A stretch of DNA of 64,000 nt from DASQFI01 sp035633215 (GCA_035633215.1 DASQFI010000047.1:15102-79101), one strand, 5' to 3'. Shown: positions 25,471 through 34,221, counted from the first letter of the stretch. Numbers and translations are program-made. Notes: generated by a model from the letters alone, not told the origin.

Positions 25471-25593
25471 AGCTCGGCGCTCGAAGCGCTGACCGGATCG
25501 AAGCAGATGGATGCGACCGCGATTATCGATTACTTTGCGCCGCTGAAGGCGTACCTGGACCAGCAACTGGCGGGGAAGCCAGTCGGGTGGTGA
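25471..25593 (+). pseudogene. 3' remnant of an M2 (ACE-like) peptidyl-dipeptidase gene
   Basis: Downstream of the MATE stop and in the same frame, 40 codons read SSALEALTGSK, QMDATAIIDYFAPLK, AYLDQQLAGKPVGW, then TGA at 25591-25593. From family knowledge, this is the usual C-terminus of bacterial M2 metallopeptidases (..DATA..DYFAPL..WL...N.G...GW). The catalytic HEXXH part and everything upstream are absent, and there is no start codon, so it is a relic left by a deletion. Its distal 71 bp overlap the 3' end of the thioredoxin-like gene on the opposite strand. Confidence 0.75.
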
Positions 25594-26107
25594 GCGCGTC
25601 GGCGATCTCGGTCTGTTTCTCGACCGGTCCGACGCCCTCCCACGCGTTGAGGATCGTGCCCTGACGATCGACCAGCACGAGCGTCGGCGTCACGCGGACG
25701 CCGAGGCCCGGAATGGCGGTTCGAATTGACTGCGCCTGCAGTCCGAGGCCGCGCGCGTACTGCGCATCCTCGTCCGCTTCGCCCGCGCTCGTGATCAGCA
25801 CCACGCGGACGGTCGCGCCGATGTCGTCGATGAGCCGCTTGAAGAATGGCTGCGCCGTCTGGCACGCGCTGCAGCTCGCGCGCGCGAAGAGCAGCAGCGT
25901 GTAGGGCGCCGCCTGGTACCACTCTGCGGGCGTGTCGATCACCGCGCCTGCGCGATAAGCCGGTTCAGCCGGTGCCGGGGTGACGCCGAGCGCGCCGGTC
26001 AGGCGCGGCCACGCGAGCAAGCCCAGCGTGCCGGCAAAGATGACGAGCAGGAGAATGCTCGCGCCGACCGCCGCGCGATCGATCACGCGGTCAACGCGAT
26101 CGTTCAT
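25523..26107 (-). CDS. membrane-anchored thioredoxin-fold protein
   Basis: About 194 aa. After a short cytoplasmic start (MNDRVDRVIDR) a transmembrane segment (VGASILLLVIFAGTLGLLAW) leads to a periplasmic thioredoxin fold. YTLLLFARASCSACQTAQPF carries the redox motif CSAC, and VTPTLVLVDRQG carries the conserved cis-proline. Such proteins reduce, oxidise or isomerise disulphides. The start at 26107 is fixed by an ATGA overlap with the upstream gene encoding an eight-cysteine fulvocin C-like protein. Disulphide handling of that product is therefore the likely job. Longer in-frame starts exist but lie inside the neighbour. Its C-terminus is antisense to the M2 remnant. Confidence 0.85.
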   Translation of the reverse strand: MNDRVDRVIDRAAVGASILLLVIFAGTLGLLAWPRLTGALGVTPAPAEPAYRAGAVIDTPAEWYQAAPYTLLLFARASCSACQTAQPFFKRLIDDIGATVRVVLITSAGEADEDAQYARGLGLQAQSIRTAIPGLGVRVTPTLVLVDRQGTILNAWEGVGPVEKQTEIADALTTRLASPPVAGPGTPSAAQSNR

Positions 26108-26832
26108 GGTTGCATTTCGAACGGCCAGCGCATGACCTTGCACCAGCCCGTGCACGCCCAGGCCCAGAGCGGTCCGCACATCGGCCAATCGAGGTCGAAC
26201 TCACAGGAGTACTGCTCGGAGCAGCTCAGCCACGGATCCGGTCCGATGTCACACGTGTCGATGTCGACGTTGCAGTTGCAGCCCGGGATGGCCGCCGAGA
26301 CGACGCGCCAGGAGCGGACGCGATCGGCAATGCGCTGCGTCAGCGGCAGCGCGTTGTGGCGCGGCGCGTCCTTCGAGCCGAGCGAGACGAACAGTTCCTC
26401 GGCGGCCTTCGGGCCGAGGACCGACACGGCGCGGTTGAACGTGCGCTGAATCTGCTCCCGCAGCTCGGGTCGAATCGGCGGCATGAAGGCGTCCGACGTC
26501 GCGATCTCGATCGCTTCCTCGATCACCGCCGCCTGCGCCGCCGTGAGCTCCGGGTGCGTCGACCGGTACTTGAGAAAATGGACGCGCCAGACCGCGGAGC
26601 GATCCTCGGGGCCGAGCGCGCTCAGGATCGCGCGCCGATACACGGCCGGGTACGCGTCAATCTGAAAACTGGCGTGCTGCAGCTCGTCGGGCGACAGCCC
26701 AGCGGTCCAGGCAATGGCCGCCTCGAGCGGGTCCGGCGTCTGTGCCACCGGGAGCAGCACGACCTCGGCCGGCAGAATCAACACACTGAGGACAGCGCAG
26801 ATCGTCAGGCGTCGGCGCGTTCGGGGAGTCAT
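26104..26832 (-). CDS. bacteriocin fulvocin C-related cysteine-rich protein
   Basis: A 242-aa protein with signal peptide (RLTICAVLSVLILPAEVVLL) and AAGGAG upstream of the ATG. Residues 30-180 form a helical, non-cysteine region. The last 60 residues hold eight cysteines at 185, 187, 194, 204, 210, 219, 227 and 231. The pattern begins C-x-C-x6-C, keeps a C-x5-C pair and ends in a Trp-rich segment. Fulvocin C, a 45-residue myxobacterial bacteriocin, has eight cysteines with the same opening C-x-C-x6-C as I recall it. The long N-terminal part may be a propeptide or immunity-like chaperone. The coupled thioredoxin supports disulphide maturation. No dedicated transporter or immunity gene is adjacent, apart from the MATE exporter on the other strand. 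Confidence 0.7.
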   Translation of the reverse strand: MTPRTRRRLTICAVLSVLILPAEVVLLPVAQTPDPLEAAIAWTAGLSPDELQHASFQIDAYPAVYRRAILSALGPEDRSAVWRVHFLKYRSTHPELTAAQAAVIEEAIEIATSDAFMPPIRPELREQIQRTFNRAVSVLGPKAAEELFVSLGSKDAPRHNALPLTQRIADRVRSWRVVSAAIPGCNCNVDIDTCDIGPDPWLSCSEQYSCEFDLDWPMCGPLWAWACTGWCKVMRWPFEMQP

Positions 26833-27315
26833 CGGCGTCTCCTTGAGCCCTGGCGAAAAGGTGGGCGAGACGCTGACTGCAAGAGATGCGCCTTGTCTGG
26901 CCGAGCGAAAACGCTTCTGACGGAAAGCAGGATTTCAGGACTGTTACGGATCGGCGCGACGGATCTGTAGGCGCGGCGTCAAGAACCGTGAAGTGGAAAC
27001 CGTGAGAGACGACCAAACACGGCCCTCAAAAGCAGCGAAGTACCTCCGCAAGAACTGCGAAGGAACCGTTGTCTGGAGCCGTGAAGTACGCAGTCAAGAA
27101 CTGAGCAGTACAAGAACTGCGAAGTACGCCTGTCTAAAACCGCGCGAAGTACGGCCCGGGAACCGACGGGAACAAGACCAGCGAAGAACCGGGGAAGAAA
27201 GGCTCTTAAGTACTCCTTCGTCAGCTGCCGTACTTCAACGTCAGCTCCCGCACCTCAGCGCCAGCACCGTACTTCAGCGATAGCGCCAGTCCTTCTGCGA
27301 CACGTCCGCCAGCGA
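26833..27315. other. 483-bp gene-free region with short degenerate repeats
   Basis: No credible gene is seen between two minus-strand genes. The part next to 26832 should hold the promoter of the fulvocin-like operon, though no clear -35/-10 is visible. From 26981 on, the plus strand is purine-rich and built of variants of AAGAACTGCGAAGTAC (listed separately), turning into inverted GTACTTC motifs near 27230-27275. Confidence 0.6.
26981..27275. repeat. degenerate 16-bp repeat region (AAGAACTGCGAAGTAC-like) with inverted copies
   Basis: AAGAACTGAGCAGTAC (27096-27111) and AAGAACTGCGAAGTAC (27112-27127) are contiguous and match at 14 of 16 positions. Partial copies lie at 26981-26996 and 27050-27062. 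GAAGTAC recurs at 27037, 27083, 27121 and 27146, and inverted GTACTTC at 27230 and 27269. Spacing is irregular, so it is not a CRISPR. The inverted copies could fold back on the direct ones. Confidence 0.55.
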
Positions 27316-30213
27316 CTATCGTACGTGCGGCTGTCCAGAAGTGATCCATCCCGACGCCGTCTCAGCTTTCAGATAGTGCCCGAACCACTCGAGAATCCGC
27401 TTCTGATAATCGACTTGGTTTTTCTTCTGACGCAGGCCGTGATCTTCTCCGCTGTACACGAGCATGACGACGTTTTTCCGGGCGCGGCGGCCGATGTTGT
27501 AGAGCTCCACGGCCTGGTGCCAGAAGACCGTGCCGTCGTTGTCGCCCGTCATCAGCAGCAGCGGCGTCGTCATGTTTTGCACGTTGTAGACCGCGGAATT
27601 GCGCACGTACGCCTGGAAGTCCTCCCAGAGCGGCACCTCCATGCGCTGCTGGCCGGTCTCGATGTGATCGGTCTCGGCAATCCCCGAGCTCCAGTGATGG
27701 TTGCCGTAATTGCTGACCAGGTTGGTGATCGCGGCGCCGGCGACCGCCGCGCGGAAGACGTCGGTGTGCGTCGCAAGGAACGCCGTGTCGAAGCCGCCCC
27801 AGGAATGCCCGACCACGCCGACGCGTTTGGGGTCGACGAGGCCCATCTGAGCGACTCGCTTGACGCCTGGCGTCACGCACTCGACCACGGACAGGCCTGG
27901 TTCGCGCGGACGGAACACGATGTCCGGCTGAAAGACGAAGTACCCCTGCGTCGTGAAGACAGACGTGTTGTAGTAGTCACGGTCGGAGGGCGCGACGTAA
28001 CGATGAACGCCGTCCGACAGCCGCTCGTAGAGATACACGATCATCGGGTAGGGCTTACCCGCCTGATAGCCGGCGGGGTAGTAAAGGGCCCCCTGCAGAC
28101 GCCGGCCCTTGTCCGTCTTGTACTCGACGATTTCGCTCCGTCCCCACTGGAACTTGCTTTGGAACGCGTTGGTAGTCGTGACCTGCCTGGCGTTCTTGAG
28201 ATCCGGGCCCGCGATGAACAGGTCGGGAGAGTCGTCATAGTCCTGCGACATGTACGCGAACACCGACGAACCCTTCGCGCGCGCGAGGCCCGTCACGCTC
28301 CTGTCGAGCCACACCAGCCGTTCGACGCCGTTGTCGGGCATCAGCCGGCCATATCCGGACTTCTTGGACCAGATGCCGAAAAGGCTGACGTAGAGCGGCG
28401 CGTCGAGGTCGATCCACTCCTCGTCGGGATTGACCCGAACATACCGGTGACGCACCTGCTCGGCGGCCCCGTCCGTGAGCCGTGAGGCGCGCGTGCCGTC
28501 GGCGGCAACCTGCCAGAGATCGAACTTGTCATACAGCACGACCGCCGCGTCGTCCTTCGTCCATCCGGCCAGGCCGAAGGCAGGTTTCTGCTTGATTGTC
28601 GCGTCCGACTCGCGATCGACGAACGACGTGGCGACGGTTTTCGTGATGTTGCGAACCGTCCGCGACGTGAGATCGATCGTCCAGTACTGATCGTCCTCGA
28701 GGAACAGGACGTAGCGGCCCGTCGGGCTCACCTGCGCGTACCGGTCATCCACGCGGTCCTTCAGCTTCGTCCGAGCGCCGCTGGTGAGGTCGACGACGTA
28801 CAAGTCGGCTGCCGGCCGGCCAATTGACCGATCCATCGCGTAGGTGGCCCATTCCTCGACGTAGGCGACATTGGGCCGCTGCGTCGGCGCGACTTGCTCG
28901 GTCCAGCTCTTGCTGAGCTGAACGAAACGGCCGGAGTCGAGGTGCCAGGCCGCGATGAAGTTCCGTCTCCGATCGGCGACGGCGGTGAGCTTCTGCTTCG
29001 CCATCACGTTGACGTCGGTCCAGTGCCAGATGTCGACGCCGGCCGGCTCGTCCACTTCCACGGCCGAATTGGATCCCGATCTCGGCGACGCCGGCGGCTC
29101 GGTTCCGCTCTCCGGCGGTGTCGTGCCGTCCCTGCCACCCGATGCTGTCGCACTGGCCCCGCGACCGCGGGCCGGAGCCGGCGGTTTCTCCGCCCATTTC
29201 GCCAGGCCAACGAACACGACGCTGCCATCTTCGGACCAGGCCGGTCGACGGAACGAGACGGTCCGCATGCCGCCCGGCACGCCGGCGACCGGCGTCGGAT
29301 CGAACTGCACCCGCTTCTCGTTCGACGCGCCGAGGTTGCGCCACGCCAGCCCGACGTACGTCGAGCCCTCGCGCTTCTCGTCGGTCTTCGCGCGCAACAC
29401 GGCCAGGTCGGCGCTCTTCTCGCGCCAGCTGAGGCCGACGTACGTCGCGGCGTTCGAATCGAGCACCTTGAGAATCGTCGTCTTGGGATCGAAGAGATGC
29501 ACGCCGTTGCCGGTCTTGCCTTCAGCGCTGATCGTGAGCGCGAGCAGGTGGGTGCGCTCGTCGTTTTGCCAGCTGTACTCCGCGATGTTGCCGAAGGTCG
29601 TGTCGTTGCCGGTGGCGAGGTCTCTGACGATCAAGGTCGCCGCGGTGGGCTCGTCATCAGGAGCCGTCGCGCTCGCGGCTGCGGCCGCAGGTCCCGTCGA
29701 TCCGCCCGGCTGCGCCCCGCCGCCACCAGCGCCGCCCTGTCCCGCGGGCGTGGGCGGATACCGGCGCATCGCCAGATAGGCGCCGTCGCCGCTGAAACTG
29801 AACGACTGCACGCCGTCGATCGTTGTCATCTCGCCGCTCGTGAGGTTGAGCAGGCCGAGCTTGTTCTGGATCGGCCGCCGCTCGGTCCGCATCCGTTCCT
29901 GTTCGGTCTCCGAGTAGCCGAGGCTGTAGGCAGTCCATTTCGAGTCGGCCGAGAAGGCAGGCTGCGCGCCAAACGCGGCGACCTTCGTCGTGCCGTCGGC
30001 AATCTTCAGGAGGCGAAGCTCGTTATTGCGATTGCTCCGGGCCAGGGAATAGGCGAGCCATTGTCCGTCAGGCGAGAACCCGCCGCGGGGCCCCGCGGGC
30101 GTGATCGACTCCCACTGCCCGTAATCGGCCCGTGTGACCGGCGCCTTCGTTTGCGCGCCTGTGACGATGATCGACAGTCCCGAGACGACGACGAGCGCGA
30201 GCATCCGGCGCAT
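27316..30213 (-). CDS. exported S9-family prolyl oligopeptidase-type peptidase
   Basis: A 965-aa secreted serine peptidase. The start at 30213 is preceded by GGGAGG at 8 nt; an in-frame GTG at 30222 sits on that ribosome site. Signal peptide: MLALVVVSGLSIIVTGAQ. The N-terminal two-thirds is a beta-propeller that limits access to peptides, with two Gly/Ala/Pro-rich insertions (near 165-200 and 345-385). The C-terminal alpha/beta-hydrolase has nucleophile GHSWGG (about 800), then MTGDNDGTVFW with the catalytic Asp (about 890) and EDHGLRQ with the His (about 926). It closes a minus-strand operon with the outer-membrane protein and the molybdenum hydroxylase. A role in peptide use is likely. Confidence 0.93.
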   Translation of the reverse strand: MRRMLALVVVSGLSIIVTGAQTKAPVTRADYGQWESITPAGPRGGFSPDGQWLAYSLARSNRNNELRLLKIADGTTKVAAFGAQPAFSADSKWTAYSLGYSETEQERMRTERRPIQNKLGLLNLTSGEMTTIDGVQSFSFSGDGAYLAMRRYPPTPAGQGGAGGGGAQPGGSTGPAAAAASATAPDDEPTAATLIVRDLATGNDTTFGNIAEYSWQNDERTHLLALTISAEGKTGNGVHLFDPKTTILKVLDSNAATYVGLSWREKSADLAVLRAKTDEKREGSTYVGLAWRNLGASNEKRVQFDPTPVAGVPGGMRTVSFRRPAWSEDGSVVFVGLAKWAEKPPAPARGRGASATASGGRDGTTPPESGTEPPASPRSGSNSAVEVDEPAGVDIWHWTDVNVMAKQKLTAVADRRRNFIAAWHLDSGRFVQLSKSWTEQVAPTQRPNVAYVEEWATYAMDRSIGRPAADLYVVDLTSGARTKLKDRVDDRYAQVSPTGRYVLFLEDDQYWTIDLTSRTVRNITKTVATSFVDRESDATIKQKPAFGLAGWTKDDAAVVLYDKFDLWQVAADGTRASRLTDGAAEQVRHRYVRVNPDEEWIDLDAPLYVSLFGIWSKKSGYGRLMPDNGVERLVWLDRSVTGLARAKGSSVFAYMSQDYDDSPDLFIAGPDLKNARQVTTTNAFQSKFQWGRSEIVEYKTDKGRRLQGALYYPAGYQAGKPYPMIVYLYERLSDGVHRYVAPSDRDYYNTSVFTTQGYFVFQPDIVFRPREPGLSVVECVTPGVKRVAQMGLVDPKRVGVVGHSWGGFDTAFLATHTDVFRAAVAGAAITNLVSNYGNHHWSSGIAETDHIETGQQRMEVPLWEDFQAYVRNSAVYNVQNMTTPLLLMTGDNDGTVFWHQAVELYNIGRRARKNVVMLVYSGEDHGLRQKKNQVDYQKRILEWFGHYLKAETASGWITSGQPHVR

Positions 30214-30218
30214 GGTGT

Positions 30219-31514
30219 TCACCTCCCAAACCGGGGATTCACGATGTTGTTGAAGATGGAGCCGAACCGGTAGCTCAGGCCGATATCGAAGCTCACTTCG
30301 TAGCCGCTCTGGAGGTCTCGGAGACGCAGCAGCACCTCCTCAGGCGTGGCGCCCCGCAACGGCAGCGACAACTGGTCGCGCACGCGCGAAGCCGACCCCT
30401 CCACATTGAGCGACAGCCCGCGCGCCAGCCGAAGCGAGAGATCTCCACCCGCCTCGAGCCGGTACTTACTCAGGTCGTGCAGGTACTGCGACCATTGCGC
30501 GCGTGCCTCGAGCGTGCCCCAGGGCTGCCGCTGTTCGAGCGTCAGCGAGAGTTCGTGGCCCGGCAGCGTTTCGCGCAGCTTGCCGAACAGCGTGATCTCG
30601 TTGTACGAGCTGTGCGCCACGCCGAGGGAGTACTGAACGCGAAGCTGCCGGGTGGCGTACTGCGAGTAAGGAAAGACGCTGAACTCCACGGTGGGGGCGG
30701 CCGTGGCCGACACCTCCAGGTTGCCGAACGTCGAGGTCCGCACGTTGCCATCGAGGCCGGCCGACCAGTGCTCGCCCAGGCTCTTGGCCACGAACCACTC
30801 GACGCGTCGTTCGCGGCGTGTGACCTCGAGCGGTTCTTCGTCTTCCTCATCAAGATTGAAGCGCTCCTGGGAATGGTCGAAGCTCGCGCCAAAGCTCATC
30901 TTCCAGCGTTCGGTCACGCGATCGGCGCTGAGCCCGAAATCCACGCTCCAGTCGCGCTGGCTTTCCTCGGCGTTGATATCGCTGCTGCCGTTCACGCCGA
31001 ACACCCAGAAGTTCCATGGATCGCGGGATCCGGCGGGCGGCTCGTCCGATTCGGCCGCTTCGATCGCGAGCTTGATATCGGAGGGCAGGCCCTCTCGCGC
31101 CAGATAGGCGAGGAGTCCGACGCTGACCGTCCGCAGCACGCCGCGCCGCCGCGTGTCTTCGGTGTCGGCCGACAACGAGATCGATCGCAGCTCGTGATCG
31201 ATCCCCTGAAACCGGCCAACGCCGACGAACCGGAGCACGACCTGCCGTCCGCCTCCCCCGGTTTCCTGGCTGCTCGACAACAGGTGCACGTCGGCGTCCT
31301 CCCGTTGCCGGACGAAATCGACCCACTTGATTTCCTCGCGCAGGTAATCGGCGAAGCAACTGTCGCAGTCAAGAAACACACGCAGCCTGCTGCCGGCTCG
31401 AGCGGGTGTCGTGGTCTGGCCGGCAGGTGGAGGTTGCGCCTGGGAGGTATCCGCGGCGAGAAAACAGAGGGCGGCAGCGGCGAGAATGCTGATCAAGCCT
31501 GACGAGCGTGTCAT
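30219..31514 (-). CDS. putative outer-membrane beta-barrel protein
   Basis: A 431-aa protein. Signal peptide: ISILAAAALCFLAADTSQAQ. The first 150 residues form a soluble domain beginning RLRVFLDCDSCFADYLREEI, with a CxxC-like pair. From about 165 the chain is alternating amphipathic strands (NFWVFGVNGSSDI, WKMSFGASFDHSQERF, LRVQYSLGVAHSSYNEITLF), ending SFDIGLSYRFGSIFNN-IVNPRFGR. The pattern recalls DUF481-type small barrels. The ATG overlaps the stop of the Mo-subunit gene (ATGA) and its stop lies 5 bp before the S9 peptidase start, so all are co-translated. Function is unknown. Confidence 0.75.
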   Translation of the reverse strand: MTRSSGLISILAAAALCFLAADTSQAQPPPAGQTTTPARAGSRLRVFLDCDSCFADYLREEIKWVDFVRQREDADVHLLSSSQETGGGGRQVVLRFVGVGRFQGIDHELRSISLSADTEDTRRRGVLRTVSVGLLAYLAREGLPSDIKLAIEAAESDEPPAGSRDPWNFWVFGVNGSSDINAEESQRDWSVDFGLSADRVTERWKMSFGASFDHSQERFNLDEEDEEPLEVTRRERRVEWFVAKSLGEHWSAGLDGNVRTSTFGNLEVSATAAPTVEFSVFPYSQYATRQLRVQYSLGVAHSSYNEITLFGKLRETLPGHELSLTLEQRQPWGTLEARAQWSQYLHDLSKYRLEAGGDLSLRLARGLSLNVEGSASRVRDQLSLPLRGATPEEVLLRLRDLQSGYEVSFDIGLSYRFGSIFNNIVNPRFGR

Positions 31515-33700
31515 CAGGACCGCAGGCCAGTCAACGCCACGGGCAGCGCCTCGGGCACCGTCCCGAACGCCCGCACAGCGCTCCCGATCGCCGGCGCCAC
31601 GCAGACGATGGGCGTCTCGCCGGCGCCAGCCGATGGCAGGTCGGTGCGATTGAGAAGGATGATCTCGATCGGCGGGACATCCTTGAATCGAGGCACGCGA
31701 TACTGCGCCATTGTGCCGTTCAGGATCTTGCCGCCGGCGAACGTGACGGCCTCGAAGAGCGCGCCGCCCAGTCCCTGAACGATCGCGCCTTCGACCTGAT
31801 TCTTCAGTCCATCGGGATTTACAATCGCGCCGCACTCGAAGACCACCGTCAAGCGCTGGATCCTGAAGCCCTGAGGATGACGAGCGGGTCCGCCTCCCTG
31901 AGATGATGTGTCCCGAACAACCTCGGCCGCGGTCGCAACGTAGCCGCCCTTTTCGAGACCGCACGCGATCCCGAGCGCGGCGCCCGCGGTGGCGGCCCGA
32001 GGCCAGCCTGATTTCTGCGCGGCTGTGGTGAGGACCGCGCGCAAACGGGCGTCGGTGATGTGCTTCAGCCGGAACTCGAGCTGGTCGACACCGAGCCCGC
32101 GCGCGACCGCGTCCATGTGCATCTCGCGCGCGTAGTGGTTGGCAGTCGCCGCGAGTCCACGATACGAGCCTTGCCGCAGCGGCGAGGCCGAGCCGTGAAA
32201 CGCGACGCGCTGATTGGGAACGGAATATGGCGTCTGCAGGCCCGCCGTGCCGGAATTCCAGTTGTCGAACTCCCATGACACCAGCCGGCCATCGGGTCCG
32301 ACGCCGGCGACGACGTCGATGACGCCGGCGGGCCGGAAGTAGGCCCACATGAATTCCTCGGCGCGCGTGTAGACCAGCTTCACGGGCCGTTCCGCGGCCT
32401 TCGCGAGTCGCGCGGCTTCAATCGCCTGCTCGCCGGTGTGCTTGCCGCCGTACCCGGAACCCATGTCCGGCACGATGACGCGCACGCGATCCTCGGGCAG
32501 CCGGAGCGCCTCGGCCACTTCCGACCGCACGCCGAACGGCCGCTGGGTGCCGGTCCACACCGTGACCTTGCCGTCCTGCCACTCCGCGACGGCGGCGCGC
32601 GGCTCGAGCGGCACGTGCGCGATGTACGGAATCTTGTAGCTCGCCTCGAACACCTTCGCGGCAGCCGCACGCGCCGACGTGACGTCGCCGCGCACCGTCG
32701 GCGCCGATCCGCGGCCACCGCCGCCGGCGGCAGACGCGGGCGCCTGCTTCAGGTGTTCGAAGATGGTCTCGGATGTCGGCTGCCCGGGTGGAACGCTCCA
32801 CGTTACGGAGACGGCCGCGGCGGCCTGCCTGAGCGCGCGCTCGTCTGGTGCCACCACGCCGATGAAGTTGCCGTCGCGGACGACCGTCACGCCGGGCATG
32901 GCCTTCGCGCGCGTGTCGTCGACTGACACCGGCTCAGCGCCAAGCGCATCGGGTCTGATGACGCGGCCCATCAGCATGCCCGGACGCTCGAGATCGGGCG
33001 TGAACGCGTGGCGCCCCGTGACGATGTCGCGCCCGTTCACCTTGCGCACGGCCGTACCGCGCGCGACCCACTGGTCAGGCGGCGCCACCCGAACGTCGGC
33101 GCCGACAACGCCGGTCAATTGCTTGCCCCTGGTCAGCTCGCCATATCCAGCCGCGCGCCCGTTCGAGGCGACGACCCGTCCCGCATCCGCCTTGAGCGTC
33201 GTCCGATCGACCTGCAACTGCGCCGCAGCCAGGTCGATCAACATCTCCCGCGCCGCGGCGGCCGCTCTCGCGAGTTGGGGCGCCATTGCCGGCGTCGTGC
33301 GCGATCCAAACGTTCCTTGATCAAAGGGCGTGAGGTCCGTGTCAGCCATCACGAAGGCGATCGTCGCGAGCGGCGCGCGAAGCTCATCGGCGATCACCTG
33401 CGAGAGCGAGGTGCGGATGTTCTGGCCAATCTCGACTTTGCCCGTGTAGGCGGTGATGCGCCCGTCCGCGCCGATGTGAATCCAGGACGCGAGATCCCCT
33501 GGCGCTGGTCGATTCTGAGTCGCGCGTCCTGACTCCTGCGCTTCCGCGTCCGGAAGAGTGGCGACGACGAGCAACCCACCGCCCATCGCCGTGAGGATGC
33601 GCAGGAAGTCGCGCCGGTCGACGTCCGGCAGCTCGAAAAGATACCGCCTCGACTCCGAAAGCTCGTACCGTTCGAGTTCGGGTTCGTGGTCCTGCGTCAT
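31514..33700 (-). CDS. molybdopterin-binding subunit of a xanthine dehydrogenase-family hydroxylase
   Basis: A 728-aa large subunit of a two-component molybdenum hydroxylase, closest in layout to isoquinoline 1-oxidoreductase/aldehyde oxidase beta subunits. A Tat-like leader is internal to the N-terminus (RRDFLRILTAMGGGLLVVA), suggesting periplasmic location. Mo-cofactor segments are visible: DLTPFDQGTFGSRTTP, PFGVRSEVAEALRLPEDRV, VPDMGSGYGGKHTGEQAIEA, SPLRQGSYRGLAATAN and, near the end, the region with the catalytic Glu, LPSAGAGETPIVCVAPAI (GAGE). The substrate, a purine, aldehyde or N-heterocycle, cannot be told. ATGA overlap with the 2Fe-2S subunit upstream and with the outer-membrane gene downstream. 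No FAD subunit is present, so electrons probably pass to a cytochrome. Confidence 0.92.
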   Translation of the reverse strand: MTQDHEPELERYELSESRRYLFELPDVDRRDFLRILTAMGGGLLVVATLPDAEAQESGRATQNRPAPGDLASWIHIGADGRITAYTGKVEIGQNIRTSLSQVIADELRAPLATIAFVMADTDLTPFDQGTFGSRTTPAMAPQLARAAAAAREMLIDLAAAQLQVDRTTLKADAGRVVASNGRAAGYGELTRGKQLTGVVGADVRVAPPDQWVARGTAVRKVNGRDIVTGRHAFTPDLERPGMLMGRVIRPDALGAEPVSVDDTRAKAMPGVTVVRDGNFIGVVAPDERALRQAAAAVSVTWSVPPGQPTSETIFEHLKQAPASAAGGGGRGSAPTVRGDVTSARAAAAKVFEASYKIPYIAHVPLEPRAAVAEWQDGKVTVWTGTQRPFGVRSEVAEALRLPEDRVRVIVPDMGSGYGGKHTGEQAIEAARLAKAAERPVKLVYTRAEEFMWAYFRPAGVIDVVAGVGPDGRLVSWEFDNWNSGTAGLQTPYSVPNQRVAFHGSASPLRQGSYRGLAATANHYAREMHMDAVARGLGVDQLEFRLKHITDARLRAVLTTAAQKSGWPRAATAGAALGIACGLEKGGYVATAAEVVRDTSSQGGGPARHPQGFRIQRLTVVFECGAIVNPDGLKNQVEGAIVQGLGGALFEAVTFAGGKILNGTMAQYRVPRFKDVPPIEIILLNRTDLPSAGAGETPIVCVAPAIGSAVRAFGTVPEALPVALTGLRS

Positions 33701-34221
33701 GGCGTGTCGCGCCCGGCTGTCGTCGTGCCGGCTGGTTCCGACGTCCGCGACTTCATCTTCATCTTCACCGCCGCAAGCTTGATCGCGGCGACGATGCGCG
33801 GGTACGTTCCGCAGCGGCAAACGTTGCGATCCATGAGCTTCGCGATGTCTTGATCGGTCGGATTCGGCACGGTCCGAAGCAGACCGATCGTCGCCATGAC
33901 CATGCCAGGGGTGCAGTAGCCGCACTGGAACGCCTCGGTCTCCAGAAAGGCTTCCTGCACCGCATGCAGACCGGCCGCGCCAGCGCCAATCCCTTCGATC
34001 GTCGTGATGTTGGTGTTGGCGACCGCGCCGAGGCGCGCAACGCATGACCGAGTGACCTGGCTGTCAATGAGGACCGTGCAGGAGCCGCAGTGCCCCTCGC
34101 CGCAGCCGTACTTGCTGCCCGTGAGGCCGAGCTCGTATCGCAGGATCGAGAGGAGGCTGTCGGCCGCGTCGCCTTCTATTTCGTGGCGCTGGCCGTTCAC
34201 ACGAAGGATGTGTCGGGCCAC
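33697..34221 (-). CDS. 2Fe-2S subunit of the molybdenum hydroxylase
   Basis: A 174-aa small subunit that passes electrons from the Mo site. The plant-type 2Fe-2S motif is CGEGHCGSCTVLIDSQVTRSC (written here as C-G-x-G-x-C-G-x-C then C), near residues 40-60. The second all-helical cluster has CGYCTPGM and NVCRCGTYPRIV. The start is a GTG preceded by GAGG. It is the first gene of an operon of at least four genes. The C-terminal tail is short and charged (KMKMKSRTSEPAG) and has no signal; the complex is presumably exported with the Tat-bearing large subunit. Confidence 0.93.
   Translation of the reverse strand: MARHILRVNGQRHEIEGDAADSLLSILRYELGLTGSKYGCGEGHCGSCTVLIDSQVTRSCVARLGAVANTNITTIEGIGAGAAGLHAVQEAFLETEAFQCGYCTPGMVMATIGLLRTVPNPTDQDIAKLMDRNVCRCGTYPRIVAAIKLAAVKMKMKSRTSEPAGTTTAGRDTP

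Noticed and set aside
26981..27275. Possible CRISPR array
   Set aside because: Repeats are degenerate, 7-16 bp, irregularly spaced and partly inverted; no constant spacer length and no cas gene nearby.
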